The notes below the pieces were generated by a model. That model was not told the DNA's origin, did not search any database, and was given only the letters and a program-made list of their open reading frames with translations. From the NCBI RefSeq assembly GCF_040802235.1, contig NC_133163.1:43110501-43174500 (forward strand): 64,000 nt of DNA, read 5' to 3'. Shown here piece by piece: positions 54,588-64,000 of this stretch. The translations under genes and the position numbers were made by a program. Positions within the stretch are counted from its first letter, which is position 1, and the number at the start of each line of letters is the position of its first letter. The DNA is from Manis javanica (lineage: Eukaryota; Chordata; Mammalia; Pholidota; Manidae).

Positions 54588-54795
54588 TTTTAATTTTTTA
54601 TTAAGGTATTATTGGTATACACTCTTATGAAGGTTTCACAGGAAAAAACAATGTGGTTACTACATTTACCCATATTATCAAGTCCCCACCCATACCCCAA
54701 TGCAGTCACTGTCCATTAGTGTAGTTAAGATGCCACAGATTCACTATTTGCCTTCTCTGTGCTATATTATGGTACTTTTTAACTCTCTTTTATTA
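54588..54795 (-). mobile_element. L1 3'-end fragment (inverted)
   Basis: The reverse complement matches the 3'UTR of the L1 at 38890-39090: GATGGACAGTGACTGC-like, GGTATG(T)GGTGGGGACTTGATAA-like and GTAGTAACCACA-like segments, ending in an A-rich tail (T-rich at 54568-54600 on plus). It is about 200 bp and severely 5'-truncated, and lies next to a CA/TA microsatellite. Confidence 0.8.
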
Positions 54796-54799
54796 AGAA

Positions 54800-57700
54800 A
54801 AAAAAAAGCTGGTCAATTTCATGAAACATACTTGAAGAGCCAGTTTGATAACCACCCTAAGTAGGCCCAGTCTCACACTCTGAGGAACTGCCACCAGGTG
54901 AATGCAGATGACTGCACAAAGGTTCATGGTTAAAGTTCTGATCATTGAAAGGAAAATACAAAAACTGTGTAGATACCATTCCACATACCGAAGGAATATG
55001 CTGTAATTTTAGTGAAAAAGTAGGACACACAGAACAAAAACAGCAGGTACAAGTACTCCCCACCAGTGAACTTACCCATTTTAAGCTCTGCAGAATTGAA
55101 CTTCAGTTTCTCTCTTTAAAACTTCCTCTTACTTGTTAGACTGGCTTTTAACTCTTCAATCTTAGGAACCCTAGTGTTTTGATAAATGAGTCCTCTGTTT
55201 ATAAACAACCCCTCTTAAAGTTTCTGTAGCTTTTTCTAGAGTATTTTCAAGTTAACTTTCAAAAGCACCGCTGACTTTGTTAACTTTTAAAAGCACCATT
55301 AATAATGAAACAATTATATAATGTTTTTATTCCATTTTTAAACCTGTTTTGAGGGAAGATACTCTGAGATTCTAGTCCTGCATCTTTTACCCTGTCCTCA
55401 GATTCTCAGTGGGGCCTCTGTTGCAGTTTTAGAGTTCAAGTCTTGGCGTGTCAGGGAATTACAGGGGTTTCTTGTTTTTTGGGTGATACTCAAGATATAG
55501 GGCAATAAGTGACTCATCTGGGGCCCCATCACACCATCAGCTAAGGGGAGAGAACCAGCTCTGATTCCAAGGAGTGCTCCCTTTTTGGCTTTAATCAAAC
55601 AGATTTTTGCATATGAGTAAATACCACAGGTGTGAAGGGTATTTCTGTGGTTCAGCCATCTAGGGAATATTGCATTTAGATGAGAGAAATTGTAAAGTAT
55701 TTTCTTTAAAAGGATACATTACAAAATAACCCCTTTACAGGTAACACTTTTAAACAGAAGATGATTATGGTTTGTTTGCATATTTTGAAAAACAGGACAT
55801 AAGCTCCATTTGTTAGTCTATAATATATAATGAAATTATAAAGATTGTACTCCATCTACTGTACATTTTACCCCCAAACTACTTATACACATCAATAAAA
55901 CATTCTAAACAGAATTATGAAAGGGTTAAGTCTTAGATGTGGCTTATTTCTATTTATCTCTCACTATACCTTCATTTAACATTACCCTCATCTAATGGCA
56001 ACTATGTACAGACTTGAGGCTCCTGGCCACTCTGTGCAGGGGGCTCTGAGGGTAGTAACATGGCCCAGTGTTTGCCTTCCTCTTGCACCTGTACCTTGAA
56101 ACTCTCTCAACCATTTTAATTTCTCTTATTGAAAATTAACTCTCTCCAATAACACTTTAGTCTGTGGAAAAGATCCAAATAAGTTGATTTTCAGGTCAAA
56201 ATTGTGTGCTTCATGTTTACAGTTTTGAAACCTCTTCCTGTTTCTCCCTCTCCTACCTTTCTCCATTTTTTTTGGCAATATGACAAAAGCTAATTTTTCT
56301 AGTACCTACAATTTCTACCAAATATATGTTACATTGCTGAAGAGCAATCAGATTTTTTTGCAAAAAAAATCCCTTTCTCAAGATACATTCCTATGAGTTT
56401 ACTTTCCTATATCCAGGTAAGCACATTGTGCTATTGCTGAGGCTTTTTTTATACCATTCATGCTGATCCAAATCAAACAGACCTTTCGAGGGTACTGACA
56501 ATGACGTCTTCATTGAATATGATCACTGCTAAAGCTCAGCTCCGTTTGCTCTGTAATGCTGCGCCAAGCTTTTGGCCTTTAGAAAGTCCCAGAATCCCTG
56601 GAAACATTACTTATTTGTTTGTGAGTATAAGCTTTAGAATGGTTTTGCATCCACAACAAAATATGAGAATGAACAAGGCAGTATGACTCTCTTACTGGAT
56701 TGGCATTTTTTCTTTACAATAGGACTTGGAGCCAGTTAGAAGAACAGAATATTAAATAATATCCTACTTGGTGCATTTATAAAATATATCAGAATTAAAA
56801 GAGTACAAGGATTTGCTGTAGCGTGATCCATTTTTCAACTGTTGGTATTAAAATTTTTTCTGAATATTAAAAATGTTACTAAGTTGTGAGGGATTTTGGT
56901 GGGAAATATGATTAAGGTTCAACTATGATAGTTTGACTCTTAAAATTTAAATTAAAAAACTACTCTTCATATCCTAGCCTAATGACTTACATAAATTAGC
57001 AGGGTCTCATAACACCACCTCACATTCAAAATGGGCTTTAAATATTAGAAAGGCTAACCATCATGGTCTGTCTCAGAAAATAAGAAGTATACAGATAACA
57101 CATTTCACAATTTTAATTAATTTCAAAATGGTATGCTAGTAGTTGATCCCCATCTACTTTGGCTGCATTTTGAGTCCTAAGGCAAAAACATTTTTTGAAA
57201 AAACAAAGAAAAGAGGAAAGTCAATAGCAAGAACCAAGCATACCTCCTATCAGGGGTAAGAGGGCGAAGGAGGTTTGTTAGAGAACATGGAGCCCGGTCC
57301 CCTTCTCCGCTTGTCCTTGGTATGTGCCAGCCTCGGCACGGGGTAGGAGGGCCCTGCAGCATGTGGAGAGGCGGACAGTTTCGCTGGCTCCCACTTGCCC
57401 CTCAGGCTGAAGTCCAGGCAGAAGTTGGCCTTGTGGGGTTCCTGTCATCCTGCCAACCCACAGCACTCCAGGGACACTGCTAGGAGAATGCTGGCCAAAT
57501 CCTGCCTGAGAAGCCACCTCCTTCACATTCTCTTCTGTGTTCGGGGGGTTAGACTAAAGGAAACCCCTTCTGTCAGATTTTATGGTGTTTGTGCCCTAGC
57601 CAGGGAAAAGTAAGAGAAAGAAAAAGAAAGCAATGTGTTTAACCTCACACAATAGAATTCTTCAAAGTAGATCTAGGAATGAAGTCCAACATACCAAAAT

Positions 57701-58375
57701 CTCAGCTCAGTTTGCTTTTTTTCATTTACTGATGTCTTTTAGGAATTTAAATAGTTATGATCCTATCTGCTTTGGACCATCATATCATCTTTCTCAAAGA
57801 CAGAGTGGTCTGAAGCCCTTGTTGCACAAACGCAGAATAATCTGTGCACCATTTGACTAGAGTTCATAAACAAAGCATATTCAGACATACATGCAGTGCC
57901 ATAGTAGACTCAAATTTAAAAAGCAGATATTCTTAGAAAGAGGCCTTCATTGGCCATACTTAAGGCCACAGATATTATTTCAATAGGGTTCCTCCAACAC
58001 CACTTGTGTATGTAGATGCGCAAATGAATACATCCACAGAGATGTTCAGAAAAAAACATGACCATCACACATATGCATGCACTCTTTTTTTTGAACCAAT
58101 AAGGTAATGTATTTCCAGGGAATGTTTTTTTGAATTTTATTGTACATTTTTTAAAAAAGAAAAGTGGAAATCATAATGTCACATGATTTCCTTCAAATGG
58201 ATAAACTTAGACAATTTATCAATGCTTCCTTAAATTTTTACACCACACTGAACTCCAACAGGTTTTTGTTTTAAGGTAAACCAGGTTTTTGGTCCCTCCC
58301 TGTGGAGAAGTTACTTTCAAGTCAGTGAAAGTTCTTGGCCCATGATTAAAAGTCTTTGCCAATTAGTACTCAACA
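54800..58375. other. AT-rich unique DNA downstream of the gene
   Basis: Repeat-poor and AT-rich (lowest-GC part of the window around 55700-57150), with a GC-richer island at 57280-57530. Low repeat density suggests regulatory content, but no single element could be delimited. Confidence 0.4.
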
Positions 58376-58379
58376 ACTT

Positions 58380-58740
58380 CAATTCATTTTTTTCTGGTTC
58401 AAGATGAGTAGGAGCCTAATAAGGCTGTGATAAAAGGGCAAAAGGCACTGAGAGCCAAAAGCGGATTAATGAGCTCCTCCATTTATTTGTCTTCCTAACA
58501 GCTGAACTGTTACAACTATTGACACTCTTCAAAAGGTTCCGCTCTGAACCCCGTCCAGGCACTGCAGGCTCCAATGGACATCTTCAAATCCGGAGAATGG
58601 CGGGGCGAGAGCTTCCCCCGTGTGATGCCAAAACCAACAAAGCCCCATGGATCAGGTAATGAAACTTCAGCTTTTCCCCCTTTGAGATTTATTTACTGGC
58701 AGCTGACAAGGGGCAAATTCAGCTCGAATTGTGCAGTCAA
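58380..58740. promoter_or_regulatory. Conserved-looking noncoding block, candidate enhancer
   Basis: A repeat-free block of balanced composition lying downstream of the gene's 3' end. It contains runs typical of developmental enhancers: AATAAGGCTGTGATAAAAGGG near 58418-58438 and a perfect bicoid/OTX-type core GGATTA at 58463-58468 that overlaps a TAAT core. It also has CCATTTATTTGTC near 58480 and GC-richer sequence around 58560-58630. A short open frame at 58574-58759 has no codon support. If the neighbour is TMEM260, the locus adjoins OTX2, whose product binds GGATTA. Conservation itself was not measured. Confidence 0.35.
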
Positions 58741-59210
58741 GGCCCTGTCAAGCTTTTAGAGGCACCCTTGTCTTGAAGCACCTTCATGACTGGCATTTCA
58801 CTCAAAAGCCCTCGGCACTGGTCCTTAACAGCTTATGACATCACAAAGGACACTCCAGACAGATGCCTACATGGCATCCTGCAGCATTTTAAAAGAGAAT
58901 TAGTGGTTTTAATTATGGTCGTAGTATGAAAGGGAACCATGCAAGCTCCACAGGAGACCTTTGATCAGCCCCTTTTGCTAGTACAATGCCACGGAACTGT
59001 GACTATTCCTGGTAAGGGGCCTTTTCTTGCTGAATGACTCACCAGTGATCTTTGAATGCAGACAAGCTTCTAGCCCTCCCTCTTCATTAGTGAGCATTTC
59101 TATACAGGGGCCTATATAGTGCTTGGAGTCTAGGAGCTATACAATTGGGGGGAAAGAATCCCTACAGATTCTGGCCTCTACTTAGGAAGTGCTGAAGGAC
59201 TCTGAGTGAC

Positions 59211-60135
59211 TTTATTCATTAAAACAGGTTGCTATTAATTAACTGTCATTATAAAATAAAGAACTATTATTTGCATTTCTTACTATGTTCTCTTTAGTAA
59301 TATGTATAAAAGATGCTTGTAACAGAAATGAATTTATTGAATCACTTTCCCCTTCCCCTCCCTCCAATCCCCGCCTTTTTTTTTGCATTTTGGCAGCAGG
59401 AGCCTACTAATTATTGGGCCCAGATTTATGAGTCCCAATAGAAGTGAAACATAAATATAAAATTAATTAAGGAAATACACACTCCTTTTTACTTCCCAGT
59501 TTATGCAACTGAAAAAAAGCAAACAACACATTAGCTACATTTTTTAGTGATTTCAGAGGATTATCTAAGACAATAAAACCCCAACTTTTTTCAAAATATC
59601 ACCCAGTTGGTGGTTAGCTTAAAATGTGAGATTATGTAAGAACCACAGCTACTAAAAAAAGAAAAGCATTCTAATGTGAAGAAAAACAATATTCACTCTT
59701 AAAAAATATTATTTCACTTTTGGGAAATAGAAAATTATGTCTGGGTCTTGTATTAATGTTTTAAGAATTTAACCATCAAAACAGATCCTTAAAATCTAGG
59801 CCCTTAAAGGATTCATGGTTGATATTTTAAATGTATGAAAATAGTCTATTCTCTTCTAGAATCTAGTTAAGCAAAGTCATTAGACTGAAAGACTGGACGT
59901 AGGAAGATTTTCCAAAAGATTCTCATTGAACGACTAATGTGGTGCCATGGGATAAACGTAAGTTTCATAAAGGGCACATCTCTGCCACTGAACAGTCCTG
60001 CTGTACCTTGTTCCTTTTATCTGGGTGATGGCTTAGTCTTCAATTTCTCATACAGTTTCTTTTCTTGGAGGAAAACTTCTGGCCTTTAAAATTTTGGAAG
60101 CTGAACAATGGGCAGGTTTTTCACATTTTCCTGCC
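59211..60135 (-). other. Candidate 3'UTR and polyadenylation signals of the terminal exon gene
   Basis: Downstream of the TGA stop the minus strand is AT-rich, free of recognisable repeats, and plausibly 3'UTR. The first canonical AATAAA hexamers I found on this strand are at 59338-59333 and 59216-59211, about 800 and 920 nt after the stop. I cannot tell which is used, or whether the UTR extends further left. The placement is an inference from hexamer position only. Confidence 0.35.
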
Positions 60136-60390
60136 TCAGACATTTTTCATATTTCTCAGACTCTGCAGTTCCTTTCTTAGGTGCTTTAGAGCAACTGAAA
60201 TATCAGCCCGCTGAGGATCATCCTGTGCTTTCTGAGTGTACAGATGGAAATGTCTGATGGTTTCAGATAACAGGACTTCAGGGTCTGCACCCCTTTCTGG
60301 AAGGCGCAGCATCCGCTCACTGGCGATGGCATAGTTCTTGTGCCAGTTTACCGGGTGTTCCTTTTGCAAATAGACAATCTCCTTATAAAG
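60136..60390 (-). CDS. TMEM260: Terminal coding exon, probable TMEM260 C-terminus
   Basis: This is the last coding exon of a spliced gene. Read on the minus strand it encodes 84 residues from [18 protein letters not shown] to [14 protein letters not shown], then a TGA stop at 60138-60136. The exon start is set by a strong acceptor at 60391-60392 (AG preceded by a T-rich tract on the minus strand). The frame is open across the acceptor, so no start codon is expected here. The peptide is hydrophilic, helical and rich in K, E, R and L, with no membrane segment, as expected for a solenoid/TPR-like cytosolic or lumenal tail. I recognise it from memory as the C-terminus of TMEM260, an ER multi-pass O-mannosyltransferase that modifies plexin, MET and RON IPT domains; no alignment was possible. 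It joins in phase 0 to the exon at 61155-61275. The exon call is firmer than the gene name. Confidence 0.72.
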   Translation of the reverse strand, partial: LYKEIVYLQKEHPVNWHKNYAIASERMLRLPERGADPEVLLSETIRHFHLYTQKAQDDPQRADISVALKHLRKELQSLRNMKNV

Positions 60391-61154
60391 CTGGAAAACA
60401 GCAAAAATGTTGACATCCCATTGTTACCCCCTGACATTTTTCCTCAAAAAACAGAAAACCCAGAGGAATTAATGACACATGAAAAAAAAAATCCAAGCCA
60501 CCTACAGTAAAAATCTAATCATTGCCAGGCCATGCAGAAAATGCAAGGATGTTACTGTAATTATTACAGTAGCAGGAGGCAAATGTGCTTCATCTAAAAC
60601 TGCTTCTGGGGTTTTTTTGGATGTAGCAGAGGGAACCTAAGTCACACTGTGTCAGGACAAAATGCTCTTCCTCCAGAAAGATGTTCTAGGAAAGAGATTT
60701 AGTTCTAATTCATGGAAAGCTATTTACTCAAAAGGCAGAAAGGTTGAAACTCTAAATTTAGCTGTTGGAGAAAAAAATAGCTTTCTTTAGAAAACTACAT
60801 GGAAAAAAGAACTTGAAGGAATTTAAATCTTGTACCTTATTTTTACACAAATTTCTCTCTACATTAAAAATGATGGTGAAAACAATAAAAAAATTAAAAT
60901 CCATCTTCAAATAGGTGGGCATTATTTAAGAGACATCCTTACAGTGAGATACTGAAATCTTCACAGTATCGTATAATTAAATTTTGATAATTAAAACTCT
61001 GCCCACAGGAATTAGGGATTTTGTTTTTCAACATCAGAGATAGTGTTAACTGGACAGTTAGAATTTTTGATATTGAGTTTTCCAGAGGAAAAACATGAAT
61101 ATTTAACAAATAAAATAGTAGATACAAATCTGCCAAATGGAACCTCACACTTAC

Positions 61155-61275
61155 TTGTTTGGGAATTTCACAGCCTCCTTGGGGATTGTCAAATTGGGGT
61201 CGGATCCACAGGAGCGTGAGTTTACCAGCTGACTCCGTGAGAACACAGAACAAGCAATGATGGGACAAGCACTTT
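61155..61275 (-). CDS. TMEM260: Penultimate coding exon, probable TMEM260
   Basis: A second exon on the minus strand. Its 3' edge is a near-consensus donor: CAA then GTAAGT at 61154-61149. The reading frame ends ...DNPQGGCEIPKQ exactly at the donor in phase 0, which matches the phase-0 acceptor of the next exon 764 bp downstream. Together they read [13 protein letters not shown] without a stop. The 5' edge is less certain. I chose the AG at 61277-61276 (minus strand ...ctacttcag), giving a 121-nt exon that begins with the third base of a codon and then reads KCLSHHCLFCVL. AGs further in (near 61231 and 61226) would give a shorter exon starting near SAGKLTLLW. Hydrophobic stretches are short. 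No further upstream exon was found up to 64000. Assignment to TMEM260 depends on the downstream exon. Confidence 0.62.
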
Positions 61276-61279
61276 CTGA

Positions 61280-62565
61280 AGTAGAACTGTATTCATCACA
61301 TCATTTAGTGGACAGGGGCCCAATTTATTGTCTATTTCCCCAGTGCCTACTCCAGAGCAGACAAATGCATACCTAACTTATTTTTAAATAGCACCCACAG
61401 GAAAAATTCCACAATCATGCCTGATAGGTCATTTTGGCATTTATTAAACAACCTTCAGTCCTCAAGCTGCTTTTAAAGCAAATTTCCCCTCAGTTTCTTT
61501 CACTCCATGAAACAGGAAAGAGTCGTGTCCCACTTTCATGTATGTCAGAGCTCTGAAGTTTACTTCTCATCCCCTTGTTCTCTTGGTATTACAGTCAGTG
61601 TTTCTCTATCTTTCCTTATAGTCTTTTTTCTCTATCTGGTGCCTGTCTTCCTGAGTCCTCCCTCCAAAGAGGGATGCGTGTGAGGGGCATGGCATGCTGC
61701 CTATCAAAAAGCAGGCACCCACCCTGTGCAAGTTGCCCAAGTTTTCAAAATCCTGCTTAGGTTTTGGAGTTCAAAACATAGGTCAGCACTTGATGAGCAT
61801 TTTCCCAATAGCTCCAGAGAGTGAAAGGCTCACTCATGAGCTCCCTGCTATAGTCTTCAGATGGCAGAACAACCACATCACCATTTCCTAGAACACCTGT
61901 GTTACTGATGCAGCATCAACTTTTTCTGGATGGCCCATTATGCCACAGGTACTGTATCTTAAGAAGACAATCACTTCTCATCAAGTGGAACTGTATTTCC
62001 CCCTCTACGTGTGTGTTATTGTGACATTAGTCTTACTGGACTTACTCTATTTACTGGGGATGTCTTCAATTTATCAAATATATTCCTAAAGATAACAGGG
62101 ATACACTCTGCTCCCCCAGTACACTTTAACTTAATATGCTGTTTAAGCTATTGAGCAGACAATTTAAATAATAACAAAAATTTCATTTACACCTAAATAT
62201 GTTCTTGAAAAAGCCAGTATTGCTGGGTGGATTTGGCCAAGTATTTGGCCTTATTTGTCTTGCAAACAGCATCATGCATCTGGAGACATATGCAAAGGAT
62301 GTACCTAAGGACTGGGACACAGACTTTCACTGTTAATGAAAGCAGTAAAGCTTACAGTCCCAAAGGGATAATAAATCATGAGTCAGCTTCAGTAATGGCC
62401 TAACAACTGGCCATGGAACAGATCACCAAAGAGAACATGAACTAGTAAGTCTCAGATTTCTCCCAGCTAAATACTACTTGTTTTTCACAGAATCTCAGGG
62501 TATTAGAGATTAATAGGATATGATATGACCAGGATATGAGAGAGAATCTATAAAACTTAAACCCA
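61280..62565 (-). other. Probable upstream intron of the terminal-exon gene
   Basis: No recognised repeats or further exons. A donor in phase 2 that would join the 61275 exon edge was sought on the minus strand and not found, so the preceding exon is likely beyond 64000 or too short to see. Confidence 0.4.
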
Positions 62566-62569
62566 CCCC

Positions 62570-62685
62570 CACTCCCCTTCTTTTAAAGAAAAACTGAAGC
62601 CTGAAGGTTATCTGACTCACAATTGACAATTACCAGCAGAGTGGGCCTTGAACCTGAGCCTCCCAAAAGCCAGACAGAACTACCG
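62570..62685 (-). mobile_element. MIR SINE fragment
   Basis: AAACTGAAGCCTGAAGGTTATCTGACTCACAATTG, CCAGCAGAGTGGGCCTTGAACCTGAGCC: reverse MIR, in the presumed intron. Confidence 0.55.
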
Positions 62686-63634
62686 CATGTTGCCTCCTGT
62701 GATCGACCCCTTGCTGTCCTCAAGGGGTACCTCAGAGGGTTCTGTCTGTGCCCCCCATGGTTCCCTCCTTATGGACTGTCCCCAGCCTCCTCACTTCCCT
62801 GCCCCACCATCTGTCTGGCTGCCTCCTCCTGATCTTGCAGGACACCCCTCCTCTGCAAGCGTCTCCCCCCTTCCTCACCACCGTCCTCTGCAGGGGAGTA
62901 TCCCTGTGTACAGCTCTCTGTTCCAGCAGCACCTCTGCAAATCTCTCAGACCAATTAGAAGACTGAATGTAAATTAGAAGACTGAATGTAAGTGAGGACT
63001 TCATCTTCTGCCTCTTGCTCTAGCCTGCTCCTTCTCAATAGCAGGACTTGAGTGTCTCCACCTCAATATTTGGTACAGATTGGTTGCTCAATAAATCCTC
63101 TGTGAACACCAATAGCACAAAGTTCAGGAGCAAAATTACTCATACCAACTGTTCACCATATTATTTTGACTTAGCACCAAATAAATGCCCTCGCTGAGTA
63201 GATCCACAGCAGCCTAAACAAAGCAGAAATACCTCAGTTCTCATACATACAGCTCCTGGGCTCTGTTCTCATTGGCTTTTGCCAGGATGTCCATTTCCTA
63301 TACAGCAGGCCCAGGACTCTGTCTGAAGGTGTCTAAGAGCCCAGTGCTATGAATCACAGGAAAGCAGGGGCTTGTTAAAACTCTACTACAGCAAACCTCT
63401 GTTCTGCACTCCCGGCTCCCGTCAGAGAGGACTGACTGGGCAAGAGCCTCAGTGTGGCTGGCTCGTCTGAAGGTATGTTCAGTTTCCTGGGGCCACAGTT
63501 AGAAGACAAATCACTCTCCAAGACCCTTCATCTTTTTCACAAAATCTCAACTAGCATGGCCCTTTCATTTCAAGTGCAGTCAGGGTCATGACTTTTGCAT
63601 GGAGGGCAAACTTCATGTTTTTAAAAATAAAGCC

Positions 63635-64000
63635 ATTATATTAGTTTCCTATTGCTGTTGTAACAAACCATCACAGATACAGTCACTTAAAACAATATAA
63701 ATTTATTATCTTATGCTTCTAAAAGTCAAAAGGTATAAAATCAAGGTTTTCATAACATCAGTGGGGCTGTGCCCCTCCTGGAGGTGCTGGAACCTCTCTG
63801 TCCTGTCCTGCTTCCAGAGGTGCCTGCCCTCTCTAACTTGTGGCCCCTTCCTCCATCTCCCAGGCCAGACATACAGAACCTTCAAATCTTTCTTTCTGAC
63901 CGCTGCTTGCTTTGTCACATCTTCTCTGACTCTGACCCTCCTGCCTCCTCCTTATAGGACCTGTGTGATTATACTGGGCCCACTTGGATAATCCAGGAAA
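63635..64000 (-). mobile_element. MaLR-related LTR, running off the window
   Basis: Reverse LTR words in order: TATTAGTTTCCTATTGCTGTTGTAACAAAC, CTTAAAACAATATAAATTTATTATCTTA, TTGTGGCCCCTTCCTCCATC, CTGACTCTGACCCTCCTGCC, and ATAATCCAGGA at the window edge. The rest is outside. Confidence 0.72.

Noticed and set aside
60136..60369. A stand-alone 78-residue gene beginning at 60369
   Set aside because: The codon there is TTG, and the frame is open upstream through a splice acceptor. It is an internal part of a terminal exon.
63240..63480. Possible extra exon on the minus strand near a GTATTTC donor-like site
   Set aside because: Two of three frames carry early stops, and I saw no phase match to the exon at 61275.

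Overview
This is eukaryotic, mammalian nuclear DNA. It has no bacterial-type gene spacing, is dominated by interspersed repeats (L1, L2, MIR, MaLR/ERV LTRs and DNA-transposon relics), is mostly AT-rich, and contains only one small piece of a protein-coding gene. There are no Alu, B1/B2, carnivore CAN or ruminant BovB/Bov-tA elements. The younger L1 copies have 5' and 3' ends unlike primate or rodent L1. I therefore infer a laurasiatherian-type mammal poor in recent SINEs; a pangolin is my best guess, but the species is not proven by this window.

The only coding sequence I can support is on the minus strand at the right end. Two phase-compatible exons (61155-61275 and 60136-60390) are joined by a 764-bp intron with good splice sites and end in a stop codon at 60138-60136. 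They look like the last two exons of TMEM260, a multi-pass ER membrane O-mannosyltransferase with a TPR-like C-terminal part. If that is right, the rest of the window is the gene desert downstream of TMEM260. In other mammals this desert lies tail-to-tail with OTX2, and conserved-looking non-repetitive blocks at about 22.7-23.1, 26.5-27.1 and 58.4-58.7 kb become candidate long-range enhancers.

Layout. 0-10 kb: unique sequence with old MIR, L2 and L1M relics. 9.8-11.5 kb: LTR relic, DNA-transposon relic, then two LTRs in opposite orientation. 13.8-15.6 kb: MIRs, one of them split by an inverted L1 fragment. 16.7-18.3 kb: LTR-like relics around a 354-nt pyrimidine-only microsatellite. 18.3-29 kb: mostly unique, with MIR, L2 and MER5 relics and two conserved-looking blocks. 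29.4-44.7 kb: L1-rich zone with three same-orientation elements: an old 2-kb fragment, a nearly full-length 6.5-kb element with about 179-bp tandem units in its 5'UTR, and a 1.95-kb truncated copy inserted in an MLT1 LTR. 45-58 kb: L2, MIR and L1 fragments and unique AT-rich DNA. 58-61.3 kb: candidate enhancer, 3'UTR and terminal exons. 61.3-64 kb: probably intron, ending in an LTR.

I found no new biological system. The best points for follow-up are the terminal gene exons, the candidate enhancers, the tandem L1 5'UTR and the dated nesting events. All L1 ORFs are broken.
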